Positions 51,563-60,192 of a stretch of 64,000 nucleotides of DNA are shown here, in pieces. The notes beneath the pieces were generated by a model. The model searched no databases. It was not told where the DNA came from and worked only from the letters and a program-made list of their open reading frames with translations. Both the position numbers and the translations under genes were made by a program. The first letter of the stretch is position 1. Every line of letters begins with the position of its first letter. Source of the DNA: CBDAPE01 sp965198325 (GTDB lineage: Bacteria > Pseudomonadota > Alphaproteobacteria > UBA828 > JAPUJA01); the NCBI GenBank assembly GCA_965198325.1, contig CBDAPE010000018.1:62001-126000 (forward strand), read 5' to 3'.

Positions 51563-51824
51563 CGAAACCTCGCGACCGGTTATTCCCCGCTATAAAAAAA
51601 GGCGATCGAGACGCGCCTGCACAAGGGGCCGCGCGAGCGCCCGCGCGTCCACCCGACAGGGTATCCCGATACCGCCTGCCCGGCGCCCCGGGACGGCCCG
51701 TCCAAGCAGGATACACCGGATGGAAATCGGCGTCGAAGGAGCCGAGCAAAGACCGCCCTCGCCGCTTCGAGCCGCTGCTCCGGATCGCCCGGTGAGCGGG
51801 CCAATCCCGGCCCCGGCAGCGAAA

Positions 51825-52043
51825 TTATTCCGCCTCGATCGTGAACCCGGTTTTCAGCACGACCTGAAAATGAGCCACCTCGCCGCTGTCGATCTCGCCG
51901 CGAATCTGCGTGACCTCGAACCACCGCAGATGCTTCAGGCTCTGTCCCGCGCGCCTGATCGCGGATCGGATCGCCTCCTCGACGCTCTCCGTCGACGACC
52001 CTGCGAGTTCGACGATCTAGTAGATATGGTCTTTCTCATGCAT
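51825..52043 (-). pseudogene. dodecin gene with an amber codon at position 9
   Basis: Translation from the ATG at 52043 reads MHEKDHIY, then TAG, then IVELAGSSTESVEEAIRSAI and on through LKHLRWFEVTQIRG and HFQVVLKTGFTIEAE to a normal stop. Dodecins, flavin-storing dodecamers of about 70 residues, read VYKVIELVGSS here, so a Lys/Arg codon such as AAG has become TAG (52017-52019). GGGAG is still in place 8 nt upstream and the rest of the frame is intact. The gene is inactive unless read through. No later in-frame start would keep the first beta strand. Confidence 0.88.
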
Positions 52044-52194
52044 GTCGATGCTCCCGTTTTCATCGGGGCGCCCAACGCCCGCCCCTGTGGCCGACCAGCT
52101 TAGCAAGTTCGGGCCCGGCGCGCTTTACCCGGCCGAACGGCACGGGGGATTTCGACAGAGGCCCGCCCGGGATCGCCGGCGTCGGATTCCGTGG

Positions 52195-53019
52195 TCAGAG
52201 GACCGCGCCGGACGCACCGAGAGCGAATTCGCTCAACTCGCGGGTAATATGGTCGTAGGCGTCGTCGACGGAATCGGTGCGATGGATGAACTCGACGTCC
52301 CCGGCGTCGATCGTGCCGAACCGGACCAGTGCATCGAGGTCCAGGACCGCGTCCCAGTAGGCGGTGCCGAACAGGACGACCGGAAGGCGTTTTCGCATCT
52401 TGCCGGTCTGCAGAAGGGTGAGAATCTCGAACAGTTCGTCGAGCGTGCCGAACCCGCCGGGAAAGAACACGGCCGCCTTGGCGAGATAGGTGAACCAGAA
52501 CTTGCGCATGAAGAAGTAGTGGAAGTGAAAGTGAAGCTCGCGGGTGATGTAGGGGTTCTCGAACTCCTCCAGGGGGATCGAGATCGTGAGCCCCACATTC
52601 AGACCCCTGGCCTCGGACGCGCCCCGGTTCGCCGCTTCCATAAGCCCCGGCCCGCCGCCGGTGCAGACGACGAAGCGCCGTTCGCGCTCGTCGAGTGTCT
52701 TCGACCATTCCGTAAGCCGGCGCGCGAGGCTGCGCGCGGCCTCGTAATAGGCCGCAAGCTCGAGGTCCCGCTCCGCCGCCGCGACGTCGCCCGCACCGCG
52801 CCGCGCGGCTTTGAGGGCCTCGGTCGCCGCCTCGGGCGAGAGCATGCGGGCGGAGCCCATGAAGACGATGGTGTCTTCGACGTTGTACTCCGCGAACCGG
52901 CCGCGCGGCTCGAGATATTCGGAGAGCATGCGCAAGGGACGGGCGTCCCGGCTGTCGAGAAACTGCCTGTTGTGGAGGCGTGAAGCGGATCGGGTGGCTG
53001 TTCGCTCATGGTCTATCAT
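52195..53019 (-). CDS. LOG-family protein (Rossmann-fold nucleotide-binding, YgdH/Lonely-Guy type)
   Basis: A 274-residue protein with GGGPGLMEAANRGASEA and PGGFGTLDELFEILTLLQTGK, the two motifs of LOG phosphoribohydrolases that release cytokinin-like bases from nucleotides. This long subclass has an N-terminal extension (MLSEYLEPRGRFAEYNVEDTIVFMGSAR). Bacterial members may act on AMP as nucleotidases. It stands alone between dodecin and the RTX gene. Confidence 0.9.
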   Translation of the reverse strand: MIDHERTATRSASRLHNRQFLDSRDARPLRMLSEYLEPRGRFAEYNVEDTIVFMGSARMLSPEAATEALKAARRGAGDVAAAERDLELAAYYEAARSLARRLTEWSKTLDERERRFVVCTGGGPGLMEAANRGASEARGLNVGLTISIPLEEFENPYITRELHFHFHYFFMRKFWFTYLAKAAVFFPGGFGTLDELFEILTLLQTGKMRKRLPVVLFGTAYWDAVLDLDALVRFGTIDAGDVEFIHRTDSVDDAYDHITRELSEFALGASGAVL

Positions 53020-53234
53020 CTCTCTTTCAGGTGGTCGCCCGGGTTCGATGGGGGCGCAGGCTCGCGTGCCGACGCGCGACCGGTTGGAGCCGAGTCTAGC
53101 GCAAGCCGGGGCATTTCGCGGCGGAGAAAAATGATCCCGGCCGCCAACGGGCGATCGGGCCGGCTTGCGCCAACACGCGCTTCGGGAGGGGCCGGCGAGG
53201 CACCTGGAACCAGCTAAGAGAGCAGCGAATCGCC

Positions 53235-56200
53235 CTATTCGAAGACGATGTTATCGTCGGCAATCAGGGAGGCGAGACTGACCCCCGTGAACCCCTGAAG
53301 CACCGCGTAATCGATGAAACTGTTCGCCCCGCCTGTTACATCGATCCGGAACGTCGTATCCGTGCCGTTATCCACAATTTCGGCAAAACCCGTTTCGCTG
53401 CCCACGGTGAAGCCGAATATCGCGTCAGCAATGTTGATCGCATCTGCGCCCGCGCCGGCCTGAAAATCCGTGATGATGTCGCCCAATTCGGTCAAGAAAT
53501 TGAAATCGAAGACGTCGGCACCCAGCCCGCCGGTCAGCGTGTCGGCGCCCAACCCACCGGTCAGCGTGTCGGCGCCGTCGCCCCCTGTCAGCGTGTCGTT
53601 GCCGTCTGCGCCAATCAACGTGTCGCCGTCGATGCCTCCGTCGAGCGTATCGCTGCCGTCGCCGCCGTCGAGCACGTCGTTGCCCGATCCGCCCGAAAGA
53701 ACGTCGTCGTTCCCCTCGCCATTCAGTGTGTCGTCGCCCGCACCGCCTGACAGCGTGTCGTTGCCGAAGCCTCCGTTCAGCAAGTTGTCGCCGCCGTCAC
53801 CCGTCACCACGTCGTCGAAGTTGCTGCCAAAGAAATCCCCGATCCCCCGCAGAAGGTCGATGCCCGCGCCCACCGTGTCCTGCGGGCTCGTGTTGCTGAG
53901 ATCGACGGTCACGCCCGCGCTCACGCTGCCGTAATCCACTGCTCCGGCTGCACCTCCGCCTCCGCCTCCGCCACCGCCTCCGCCACCGGGGGTAAAGACG
54001 ATGATGTCGTCGCCGTCCGTGGCCTCGATCCCGTTTCCCGTCGAGCCGACAGCAATCCGGCCCTCGTAATCCGCGAAGCGCAGGATCTCCGTTGCGGCGC
54101 GGTCGAAACCGTCGTCGCCGTCCGCTCCGTTCAGGTCGGTGACATCGAAGAACGGAAAACCACTTTCGAGCAGGTAGTCGTCGACCAGGCCCGAAAAAAC
54201 CGCGACATCGTCGTTGCCTGTGCCGCCCTCGAGGATATCGTCGCCCGCACCGCCCGTCAGCGTATCGTTGCCGCTACCGCCTTCAAACAGGTTGTCGCCG
54301 CCGTCGCCCGTCACCACGTCGTCGAAGTTGCTGCCAAAGAAATTCCCGACCCCCCGCAGAAGGTCGACTCCCGCGCCCAGCGTGTCCTGTGGGCTCGTGT
54401 TACTGAGGTCGACGGTCACGCCCGCGCTCACGTTGACGTAATCCACTGCTCCGGTTCCGCCGCCGCCGGGGGCGGAAAAAATGATAATGTCGTTGCCGTC
54501 CGTCGCCTCGATCCCGAAACCCGTCCCGCCGGCGGCAATCCGGCCCTCGTAATCCGCAAATCGCAGGATCTCTGTTGCGGCGCGGTCGAAACCGTCGTCG
54601 CCGTCCGCTCCGTTCAGGTCGGTGACATCGAAGAACGGAAAACCACTTTCGAGCAGGTAGTCGTCGACCAGGCCCGAAAAAACCGCGACATCGTCGTTGC
54701 CTGTGCCGCCCTCGAGGATATCGTCGCCCGCACCACCCGTCAGCGTGTCGTTGCCGCCGCCGCCCACCAGCCCGTCGTTGCCCACGCCGCCCTGTATGAC
54801 ATCGTCGAGCGCACCCCCGGTAATCGAATCGTTGCCCCCGCCGCCGTCGAACACTTCCAGCGGATCATAGCCCGCTGCCACGGCCACCGCGAGATCGGCA
54901 GGCAGGATCACTACGTCGTTGCCGTCCAGTGCATCGTATTGGGTGCCGTCGATATAACTTCCAGCGGCCACCGAATTGAAGTCGACCGAATCGACGCCGC
55001 TCGTGAACAGCGCTTCATTGACGCCCGTGACCGTTACGGTCACGGTCGCGCTGTCCGTGCCCCCGTTGCCGTCCGTAATCGTGTAGGCAAACGTATCCGT
55101 CGTCGTCTCGCCCAGGGCCAGGTTCTGGAACAGCGCGCCCGGGTCGTAGGAAACGTCGCCGTCCGTCCCCAGGCTGACTGCAGCACCCGCCGTGCTCGCC
55201 CCGTCGACGCCCGTGATACTCACCGGGTCTTCGTCGATGTCGCTGTCGTTGTTTAGTAGCGCCGCGCCCAGGATCGAGACCGCACTGCCGTCCTCCGTCG
55301 CGTTGCCTTCCGTGTCCGGATTGGCAACCGGGAGGTCGTTCACCCCCGTCACCGTGACCGTCACCGTCGCGCTCGCCGTGCCCCCGTTGCCGTCCGTAAT
55401 CGTGTAGGCAAACGTATCCGTCGTCGTCTCGTCCAGGGCCGGGCCCTCGAAGGCGCTCGTACTATCCGGGTCGTAGACGATGTCGCCGCCGGAGATTGCC
55501 AGGCTCGCGCCCGCCGCGCTCGTCGCGTCGACGCCCGTGATGCTCACCGTATCCGCGTCGGGATCGCTGTCGTTACCCAGAACCGGGATCGAGACCTCCG
55601 CGCCGATTTCGTCGGCGCCGGCCGTGTCGGCATTCGCAACCGGAGGGGTGTTGACAGGACCTTCGATCACCACCTCGAGCGTCTCGAAATTCTGGGCAAA
55701 CAGACCAAGGGATTCGAACTCGAAGACCGGACCGTTGGAGGTCTGCGGATTGCCGTTGAGCGCCAGAAAATCCTGGATTTCATCGAGGTCGTCCTGAACA
55801 TCGGAGCGCACCGCCTCGCCAGAGGTCAGCAGGATCTCAAGGGTGTCGAAGCCCTTGCCCCCGTTATAATCGTCTGTAGTATCGAGATTGTCGGAGAACG
55901 TGAATCGGGCAACATCGTCGCCCTTGCCGGCCTCGACGATGTCGTTGCCTGTTCCGCCGATCAGAATATCGTCGCCCTTATCACCGAACAGGAAGTCGTC
56001 GCCCGCACCGCCGTTGAGATAGTCGTCAAAAGTGACCGCAGCGCCGGAACCCGAGCCGCTCGCCGACCCTCGCGAACCGCTGCCGCTGCCCGAACCTCGT
56101 CCATGTCCCGAGCCTGAGCCACTCCCGGAGCCGCTGCCCGATCCCCGACTGCTGCCCCAGCCAGAGCCGGATCCACGCCCTGAATCGGAGCCGGATCCCG

Positions 56201-56501
56201 AAGCCCGACTGTCACCGAACAGGAAATCGTCGCCGTCCCCGCCCAGCAGCGAATCGTCGCCCGCGCCGCCGATCACGACGTCATTGCCTTCGCCGCCCAG
56301 GAGAGCATCGTTGCCCGTCCCGCCCCAGATCAGGTCGTTGCCGGAACCGCCATCGATGGTGTCGTCGCCCTTGCCGCCCTTGAGCCGGTCGTCGCCACCG
56401 AGTCCCAGGATCAGATCGTCGCCCGATTTCCCGTCAATTCGGTCGTTTCCAGCCGTTCCTGTCAGCGAATTGCCGCCCGCTCCACCCTTGATCTTAGTCA
56501 T
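53235..56501 (-). CDS. large RTX-type secreted protein with cadherin-like domains
   Basis: A 1088-residue acidic protein without a signal peptide. In order: RTX calcium-binding nonapeptides (GGxGxDxUx, about residues 8-98), a Ser-Gly-rich linker of about 55 residues, more RTX repeats, two VCBS/cadherin-like domains ending in TDTFAYTITDGNGGT and ATVTVTVTGVN, two near-identical 161-codon modules, a final RTX block and a C-terminal segment typical of type I secretion targets (DFQAGAGADAINIADAIFGF). Calcium outside the cell should fold it. No adjacent ABC exporter genes are present. Role in adhesion or matrix is likely but unproven. Confidence 0.9.
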   Translation of the reverse strand: MTKIKGGAGGNSLTGTAGNDRIDGKSGDDLILGLGGDDRLKGGKGDDTIDGGSGNDLIWGGTGNDALLGGEGNDVVIGGAGDDSLLGGDGDDFLFGDSRASGSGSDSGRGSGSGWGSSRGSGSGSGSGSGSGHGRGSGSGSGSRGSASGSGSGAAVTFDDYLNGGAGDDFLFGDKGDDILIGGTGNDIVEAGKGDDVARFTFSDNLDTTDDYNGGKGFDTLEILLTSGEAVRSDVQDDLDEIQDFLALNGNPQTSNGPVFEFESLGLFAQNFETLEVVIEGPVNTPPVANADTAGADEIGAEVSIPVLGNDSDPDADTVSITGVDATSAAGASLAISGGDIVYDPDSTSAFEGPALDETTTDTFAYTITDGNGGTASATVTVTVTGVNDLPVANPDTEGNATEDGSAVSILGAALLNNDSDIDEDPVSITGVDGASTAGAAVSLGTDGDVSYDPGALFQNLALGETTTDTFAYTITDGNGGTDSATVTVTVTGVNEALFTSGVDSVDFNSVAAGSYIDGTQYDALDGNDVVILPADLAVAVAAGYDPLEVFDGGGGNDSITGGALDDVIQGGVGNDGLVGGGGNDTLTGGAGDDILEGGTGNDDVAVFSGLVDDYLLESGFPFFDVTDLNGADGDDGFDRAATEILRFADYEGRIAAGGTGFGIEATDGNDIIIFSAPGGGGTGAVDYVNVSAGVTVDLSNTSPQDTLGAGVDLLRGVGNFFGSNFDDVVTGDGGDNLFEGGSGNDTLTGGAGDDILEGGTGNDDVAVFSGLVDDYLLESGFPFFDVTDLNGADGDDGFDRAATEILRFADYEGRIAVGSTGNGIEATDGDDIIVFTPGGGGGGGGGGGGAAGAVDYGSVSAGVTVDLSNTSPQDTVGAGIDLLRGIGDFFGSNFDDVVTGDGGDNLLNGGFGNDTLSGGAGDDTLNGEGNDDVLSGGSGNDVLDGGDGSDTLDGGIDGDTLIGADGNDTLTGGDGADTLTGGLGADTLTGGLGADVFDFNFLTELGDIITDFQAGAGADAINIADAIFGFTVGSETGFAEIVDNGTDTTFRIDVTGGANSFIDYAVLQGFTGVSLASLIADDNIVFE
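53745..54737 (-). repeat. internal tandem duplication in the RTX gene
   Basis: Two modules of about 483 nt (161 codons) lie head to tail; a run of roughly 145 nt beginning at 54106 recurs at 54589 with very few changes. Each module encodes a FSGLVDDYLLESGFPFFDVT segment followed by GVTVDLSNTSPQDT and an RTX motif. The later copy carries an expanded poly-glycine. Confidence 0.85.
53951..53989 (-). repeat. glycine-codon microsatellite in the RTX gene
   Basis: A run of CCTCCG/CCACCG units (plus strand) encodes 12 consecutive glycines in the second module, against four in the first. It is a probable slippage site that changes linker length in frame. Confidence 0.75.
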
Positions 56502-56895
56502 GACTTCCCCCCAATCGATTGCGTTCGGAGCAGCGCAGCGTTACCGGCACATCCGGCCATCGCTCTCGCCGCCGGCGTGAGAGAAAAGGTTTCGATGTTG
56601 GGTCTATCGACAGCTTATGCCGTACGGCTTACACGGCTAGATCCGGTGCAATGTTGGTCGTGCGTCGTAAAAGACTGCGGTTCGAAATTTTCAGGTTTTT
56701 ATCGACCAACCGCGCCGATACCCGTCAGCGACCTAGCCTCCCACGCTGCGAGCGTCGCGTCCCCTTCACGTTGATGAAGGGAATAGCCGATATATTGTTC
56801 ACTTTTGGGCCTGTCTCCGCAAGGCGGCAGTAATTAACGGACATGGTTAACAACCGGGGCTTGCACTCCCGCTCCGCGCAAAAAGTTGAGCGCTT
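56502..56895. other. non-coding region upstream of the RTX gene
   Basis: No gene seen. The region has lower GC than its surroundings from about 56590 to 56860, including TATATTGTTCACTTTTG near 56790, and could contain the RTX promoter on the minus strand. I find no clear box pair. Confidence 0.45.
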
Positions 56896-57059
56896 GCTCT
56901 CCTTTTCGGCGCTAACGCGTCGCTGCTTGAGCGTAGCTGTCTATCAGCGCCAGCGCTTCGCCGCTTGAGCGCTGGGTCTTCTTTCCGGCGCCAGCGCATC
57001 GCTGCTCGAGCGCCTGGTCTTCTTTCCGGCGCTAACGCGTCGCTGCTTGAGCGCTCAGG
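56896..57059. repeat. four-copy 41-bp tandem repeat overlapping the end of acoC
   Basis: Units start near 56896, 56936, 56977 and 57018 and share the core GGCGCTAACGCGTCGCTGC then TTGAGCGC. Copies 1 and 4 are most alike; 2 and 3 have several changes. Copy 4 contains the last codons and stop of acoC, so the array extends the gene's 3' end outward. Confidence 0.85.
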
Positions 57060-58168
57060 AAACCACCGATCAGGCCGTTGACCGCCGTTGCGGCCTCCAT
57101 CTGGACCATGTGGCCGCTGCCTGCGACGATCTCGACCGTCACGGCGCCCGCCAGGCCGGCCGCCTGGCTCGCGGGTATGATCGCATCGTCGGCACCCCAG
57201 ATGACGAGCGTAGGCGCCTCCAGCTCGCCCAGGCGCCCGGCCAGGACCACAGATTGGGAGCCGTCGGCCAGGAAGCCGTCGGCGACGGCACGCAGCGCTG
57301 CCTCCACGCCGTCGAGGCGCTTGAACTTGAGAATATCGTCGACCAACTGGCGGCTGACCAGGGAGGGATCGGCGAACAGCTGCGCGAGCCAGGGCTTGAT
57401 CTCCTTGCGCCGGCCGGACGAAATGAAGCCCTCGATATAGTCGGTATTGATCTCCGGGCCCAAACCGGCACTGCAGATCAGCGTGAGCGAAGACGCGCGA
57501 CCCGCATGGCCGAGCGCAAAGGCAAGCGCGACGGCGCCGCCCAGGGAATGGCCGATCAGATGGGCCGTTTCGATGCCGAGTGCGTCCATGAACTTGTGGA
57601 CGGTTTCAGCCATGGCGTCGATGCTGCCGTCCGCGATCGCCTTGGACGAGCCGCCGTGGCCCGGCAGATCGAGCGCGTAGACCGTTCGATCCGCAGCCAG
57701 CGCGTCGTGATTGAACAGCCAGTTGTTCAGGTCGCCGCCGAAGCCATGGATCAGGATGGCGGGCTCGGCCCCTTCGCCCTTGACCAGATAGCGGACGGGC
57801 TTACCGTCGATCTCGACGGTCTCGGTCGCCGGGCCGGTGTCCTCGTCGTCGTCTTCGGGCGGCACGAAATTAGCCAGAAAGTCCTCGACGAAAGCGTCGA
57901 TGTCGGCGTCGGGCACAGCGGCCTCGGCAATTACGCCGAGCAGGCCCGAGACCGGGACGACGTCGCCTTCTTGGGCGACCCTGCGGCGCAGCAGGCCGCC
58001 GGCGGTGGCTTCCGCCGCGCTTGAGATCTTCTCGGTCTCGATATCGACAAGCTCGGCGCCGGTCTCGAACGTGGCGCCTTCTTCGACCAGCCACTGGGCG
58101 ACCTTGCCCTCCTTCATGGATAAGCCCCATTTGGGCATGGTGAGGGTCTGGATGGGGTTGTCGCTCAT
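57032..58168 (-). CDS. acoC: acetoin dehydrogenase E2 component: lipoyl domain fused to alpha/beta hydrolase (AcoC-like)
   Basis: A 378-residue protein. Residues 1-80 form a lipoyl domain with the modified lysine in IETEKISS (K47). An acidic linker follows (about 108-118, PPEDDDEDTG). Residues 130-370 are an alpha/beta hydrolase with nucleophile elbow GHSLGGAVAL, in place of a standard acyltransferase core, as in AcoC. It accepts the acetyl group released from acetoin and transfers it to CoA. The start overlaps the acoB stop by 4 nt. The last codons lie in a tandem repeat. Confidence 0.92.
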   Translation of the reverse strand: MSDNPIQTLTMPKWGLSMKEGKVAQWLVEEGATFETGAELVDIETEKISSAAEATAGGLLRRRVAQEGDVVPVSGLLGVIAEAAVPDADIDAFVEDFLANFVPPEDDDEDTGPATETVEIDGKPVRYLVKGEGAEPAILIHGFGGDLNNWLFNHDALAADRTVYALDLPGHGGSSKAIADGSIDAMAETVHKFMDALGIETAHLIGHSLGGAVALAFALGHAGRASSLTLICSAGLGPEINTDYIEGFISSGRRKEIKPWLAQLFADPSLVSRQLVDDILKFKRLDGVEAALRAVADGFLADGSQSVVLAGRLGELEAPTLVIWGADDAIIPASQAAGLAGAVTVEIVAGSGHMVQMEAATAVNGLIGGFLSAQAATR

Positions 58169-59178
58169 GCGCCGTACTCCGCGACGTCGCGCACCGCACC
58201 TTCGATGGTCGCGGCGGTCGGGATGTAGAGGTCTTCGAGCGCGTCGGAGAACGGCACGGGCGCGTGGGGCGCGGTGACCATCCGGATCGGCGCCTTGAGT
58301 GCGCCAAAGGCGTTCTGTGCGATCAGCGCCGAAATGTCGGTCGCGACGGAGCAGCGCGGGCTGGCCTCGTCGACAACCACGACCCGGCCGGTGTTCTCGA
58401 CGGATTCGAGCACCGTATCCTCGTCGAGCGGCGAGGTCGTCCGCAGATCGACGATCTCGCACTCGATGCCGTCCTTGGCCAGAGCATCCGCCGCCTCGCC
58501 CGCCAGATGGACCATCCGGCCGAGCGTGACGATGGTCACGTCGTTGCCCTCGCGGGTGATGTTGGCCTCGCCCAGGGGAATCGTGTAGGGCTCCTCGGGA
58601 ACGTCACCTTCCAAGGTGTAGAGCAGCTTGTGCTCGCAGAACATGATGGGGTCGTTGTCGCGGATCGAGGAAATCAGCAGCCCCTTGACGTCGTAGGGCG
58701 ACGAGGGAACCACGCATTTCAGCCCCGGAACGTGGGTGAACACCGAATAAAGCGACTGGGAATGGTGCGCCGCCGCCCGGAATCCCGCGCCGATCATGGT
58801 GCGCACGACGACCGGGGTTTCGGCCTTGCCGCCGAACATATAGCGGAACTTTGCGGCCTGGTTGTAGATCTGGTCGAAGCAGACCCCGAAGAAATCGTTG
58901 AACATCAGCTCGGCGACCGGACGCATGCCTTGGGTCGCGGCACCCACCGCCGCGCCGATGAAGGCGGATTCGGTGATCGGCGTATCCATGATGCGATCGC
59001 CATGCTTGCCGTAGAGACCCTTGGTGACGCCGAGCACGCCGCCCCAGGCGTCCATCTCGCCCTCGGCCCCCTGGCCACCGACGACATCCTCGCCCATGAC
59101 GATGACCGAGGGGTCGCGCGCCATCTCCTGGTCGAGCGCTTCGTTGATCGCCTGCTGGTAGGTAATGGTTCTGGCCAT
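58165..59178 (-). CDS. acoB: acetoin/2-oxoacid dehydrogenase E1 beta subunit
   Basis: A 337-residue E1 beta. Landmarks are TYQQAINEALDQEMARDPSV, MGEDVVGGQGAEG, GKHGDRIMDTPITESAFIGAAVGAA, MTGAG-type PVVVRTMIGAG, and SHSQSLYSVFTHVPGLKCVVPSSPYDVKGL-like sequence. It pairs with E1 alpha to bind thiamine diphosphate. Its gene order X-A-B-C points to acetoin rather than pyruvate as substrate, though related 2-oxoacids cannot be excluded. Confidence 0.93.
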   Translation of the reverse strand: MARTITYQQAINEALDQEMARDPSVIVMGEDVVGGQGAEGEMDAWGGVLGVTKGLYGKHGDRIMDTPITESAFIGAAVGAATQGMRPVAELMFNDFFGVCFDQIYNQAAKFRYMFGGKAETPVVVRTMIGAGFRAAAHHSQSLYSVFTHVPGLKCVVPSSPYDVKGLLISSIRDNDPIMFCEHKLLYTLEGDVPEEPYTIPLGEANITREGNDVTIVTLGRMVHLAGEAADALAKDGIECEIVDLRTTSPLDEDTVLESVENTGRVVVVDEASPRCSVATDISALIAQNAFGALKAPIRMVTAPHAPVPFSDALEDLYIPTAATIEGAVRDVAEYGA

Positions 59179-59208
59179 TCTCCAATTCTCCCTTCGGCTT
59201 TGCGCCGC

Positions 59209-60177
59209 TCAATAGCTCACATAAACGTCGGTGAGAAGCTGGTCGGCCGCGGGTTTCGGATCGGCCACGGCCCGGGCGACCGATTCGTCGATCACCGTTG
59301 CAACGTCCGTATCGATCGCGTCGAGCTCGGCCCCGTCGACCTGGGCCGTCTCGGTGACCCGCGAGCGAAACAGGGTGAGGCAGTCGCGGTTCTGGCGCAG
59401 GGTCTTGACCTCGTCGGCGGGGCGATAGGTCTGGGCATCGCCCTCGAAATGGCCGAAATAGCGATTCACCTTGAGTTCGAGCAGCGATGGACCGCCGCCT
59501 TCGCGAGCCCGGGCGATCGCCTCGCCAGCGGCCTCGTGGACCGCGAAAAAGTCGTGACCGTCGACGGTGACGCCCGGCATGCCGAAGCCGCTTGCGCGGT
59601 CGGCGACATCGTCACACGAGACCGACCATTTGCTGGCCGTGGCTTCCGCGTAACCGTTGTTCTCGCAAACGAAGACGCAAGGAAGGTTCCAGACCTTGGC
59701 GAGATTCAGACTTTCGAGCGTCGTGCCCTGGTTCGAGCCGCCATCGCCAAAGAACGCGATGGCGATGTTCTTCGTGCCCTTCGCCTTGGCCGCAAGGCCG
59801 GCGCCGCAAATCAACGGCGGGCCGCCGCCGACGATGCCGTTCGCGCCCAGCATGCCGACATCCAGATCGGCGATGTGCATGGAGCCGCCCTTGCCCCGGC
59901 ACAGGCCCGACGCCTTGCCGTAAATCTCGGCCATCATGCCGGGGACATCGCAGCCCTTGGCGATGCAATGGCCGTGGCCGCGATGGGTGCTGGCGATGAC
60001 GTCCGCCTTTTCGAGATGCAGGCAGACGCCCGTGGCACAGGCCTCTTCGCCGGCGTAGAGATGCACGAAGCCCGGAACGGCCCCGGTCGCGAATTCGGTA
60101 TGCACACGCTCCTCGAATTCCCGGATCGTCCGCATGGTCCGGTAGGCCGCGAGCAGATCGCCCTTGCTGAGTTGCAT
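59209..60177 (-). CDS. acoA: acetoin/2-oxoacid dehydrogenase E1 alpha subunit
   Basis: A 322-residue thiamine diphosphate enzyme. The TPP motif is FFGDGGSNQGTTLESLNLAKVW with VCENNGYAEATA, and the N-terminus has YRTMRTIREFEERVHTEFATG and HRGHGHCIAKGCD. It decarboxylates or cleaves the substrate and passes the acyl unit to the lipoyl arm. No E3 (lipoamide dehydrogenase) gene is in the operon. acoB follows 30 nt later. Confidence 0.94.
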   Translation of the reverse strand: MQLSKGDLLAAYRTMRTIREFEERVHTEFATGAVPGFVHLYAGEEACATGVCLHLEKADVIASTHRGHGHCIAKGCDVPGMMAEIYGKASGLCRGKGGSMHIADLDVGMLGANGIVGGGPPLICGAGLAAKAKGTKNIAIAFFGDGGSNQGTTLESLNLAKVWNLPCVFVCENNGYAEATASKWSVSCDDVADRASGFGMPGVTVDGHDFFAVHEAAGEAIARAREGGGPSLLELKVNRYFGHFEGDAQTYRPADEVKTLRQNRDCLTLFRSRVTETAQVDGAELDAIDTDVATVIDESVARAVADPKPAADQLLTDVYVSY

Positions 60178-60192
60178 GGATGGTTTCTCCCT

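Noticed and set aside
52017..52019. Amber codon in dodecin read as pyrrolysine
   Set aside because: No pyl genes are visible, dodecin has no known need for pyrrolysine, and a Lys-to-stop change is simpler.
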